Shown here in pieces: positions 6,013-6,215 of a stretch of 6,215 nucleotides of DNA. Under the pieces are notes generated by a model, which was not told the DNA's origin, made no database searches, and worked only from the letters and a program-made list of their open reading frames with translations. The translations under genes and the position numbers were made by a program. The stretch lies in contig CANQZO010000119.1 of assembly GCA_947628355.1 (NCBI GenBank), forward strand, positions 1 to 6,215, read 5' to 3'. This stretch comes from Candidatus Gastranaerophilales bacterium (GTDB taxonomy: Bacteria; Cyanobacteriota; Vampirovibrionia; Gastranaerophilales; Gastranaerophilaceae). Position 1 is the stretch's first letter; each line of letters starts with the position of its first letter.

Positions 6013-6215
6013 ATGGAAAATAAAAAGTCATTATGTATATATTGCTCATCAAGCAATCATTTGCCCGATAAATTTTATGAAATATCACGTGAATTGGGTG
6101 AAATGCTGGCTAAAAACGGCTATAATATGGTATATGGCGGAACTGTTGTCGGAATGATGGGAATAATTGCCGATACTGCCTCTAAATTTGGCGCAAAAGT
6201 TACGGGAGTTATCCC
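6013..6215 (+). CDS. LOG-family (TIGR00730) nucleotide 5'-monophosphate phosphoribohydrolase, partial (5' end only)
   Basis: The first 67 codons are in the window and the 3' end is cut by the window edge. The translation begins MENKKSLCIYCSSSNHLPDK, matching the family's opening strand and turn (..C.fCGSs). It continues with VYGGTVVGMMGIIADTA at about residues 41-57, the Rossmann-like VYGGG..GLMG motif with Thr replacing the third Gly, and ends AKVTGVIP. LOG-family enzymes cleave the N-glycosidic bond of nucleoside 5'-monophosphates, releasing a base and ribose 5-phosphate. Some are cytokinin-activating and many bacterial ones act on AMP or similar nucleotides. The diagnostic catalytic PGGxGTxxE motif would lie beyond the window, so activity cannot be checked. 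The gene starts 9 bases after the dehydrogenase stop and is likely the fourth gene of the ssb operon. Confidence 0.85.
   Translation, partial: MENKKSLCIYCSSSNHLPDKFYEISRELGEMLAKNGYNMVYGGTVVGMMGIIADTASKFGAKVTGVI

Overview
This is an AT-rich bacterial window with tightly packed genes, standard stop-codon use and mostly recognisable Shine-Dalgarno sites. No RNA gene, CRISPR array, insertion sequence or phage gene is visible. The taxon is an inference. The low GC, the cyanobacterial-looking short SSB (start MNSVVIVGRAGQDPEVKYFE) and a CCA-enzyme/HD protein of cyanobacterial flavour suggest a non-photosynthetic relative of cyanobacteria, such as a gut Gastranaerophilales/Melainabacteria member. 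No 16S or ribosomal protein gene is present to test this.

Left block (1-2220, plus strand): a short leader with a tandem -10-like motif is followed by rsmE (16S rRNA m3U1498 methyltransferase). An overlapping class II tRNA nucleotidyltransferase/poly(A) polymerase with an HD domain comes next. These two RNA-maturation genes overlap by 8 bases and are probably co-transcribed.

Middle block (2171-3268, minus strand): one gene converges on, and overlaps by 50 bases, the end of the nucleotidyltransferase gene. Its product has one N-terminal EF-hand-type calcium loop followed by a divergent subtilase (S8-like) domain. Asp, His and Ser motifs are present, but there is no signal peptide or evident prodomain, and a Ser stands where the oxyanion Asn is expected. 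This is the least conventional item in the window. The catalytic-Ser codons are antisense to the last codons of the neighbouring housekeeping gene.

Right block (3429 to the window end, plus strand): a 160-base divergent spacer holds a near-consensus sigma70-type promoter. It drives a compact run: a short SSB lacking the acidic tail, a four-carbon acid sugar kinase (DUF1537/OtnK-DtnK type), a PdxA/PdxA2-type 4-phosphate dehydrogenase that overlaps the kinase by ATGA, and the start of a LOG-family nucleotide phosphoribohydrolase cut by the window edge. Kinase plus PdxA2-like dehydrogenase make a plausible two-step route from a C4 acid sugar (threonate or erythronate) through its 4-phosphate to dihydroxyacetone phosphate and CO2. 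A role in vitamin B6 synthesis cannot be excluded from this window.
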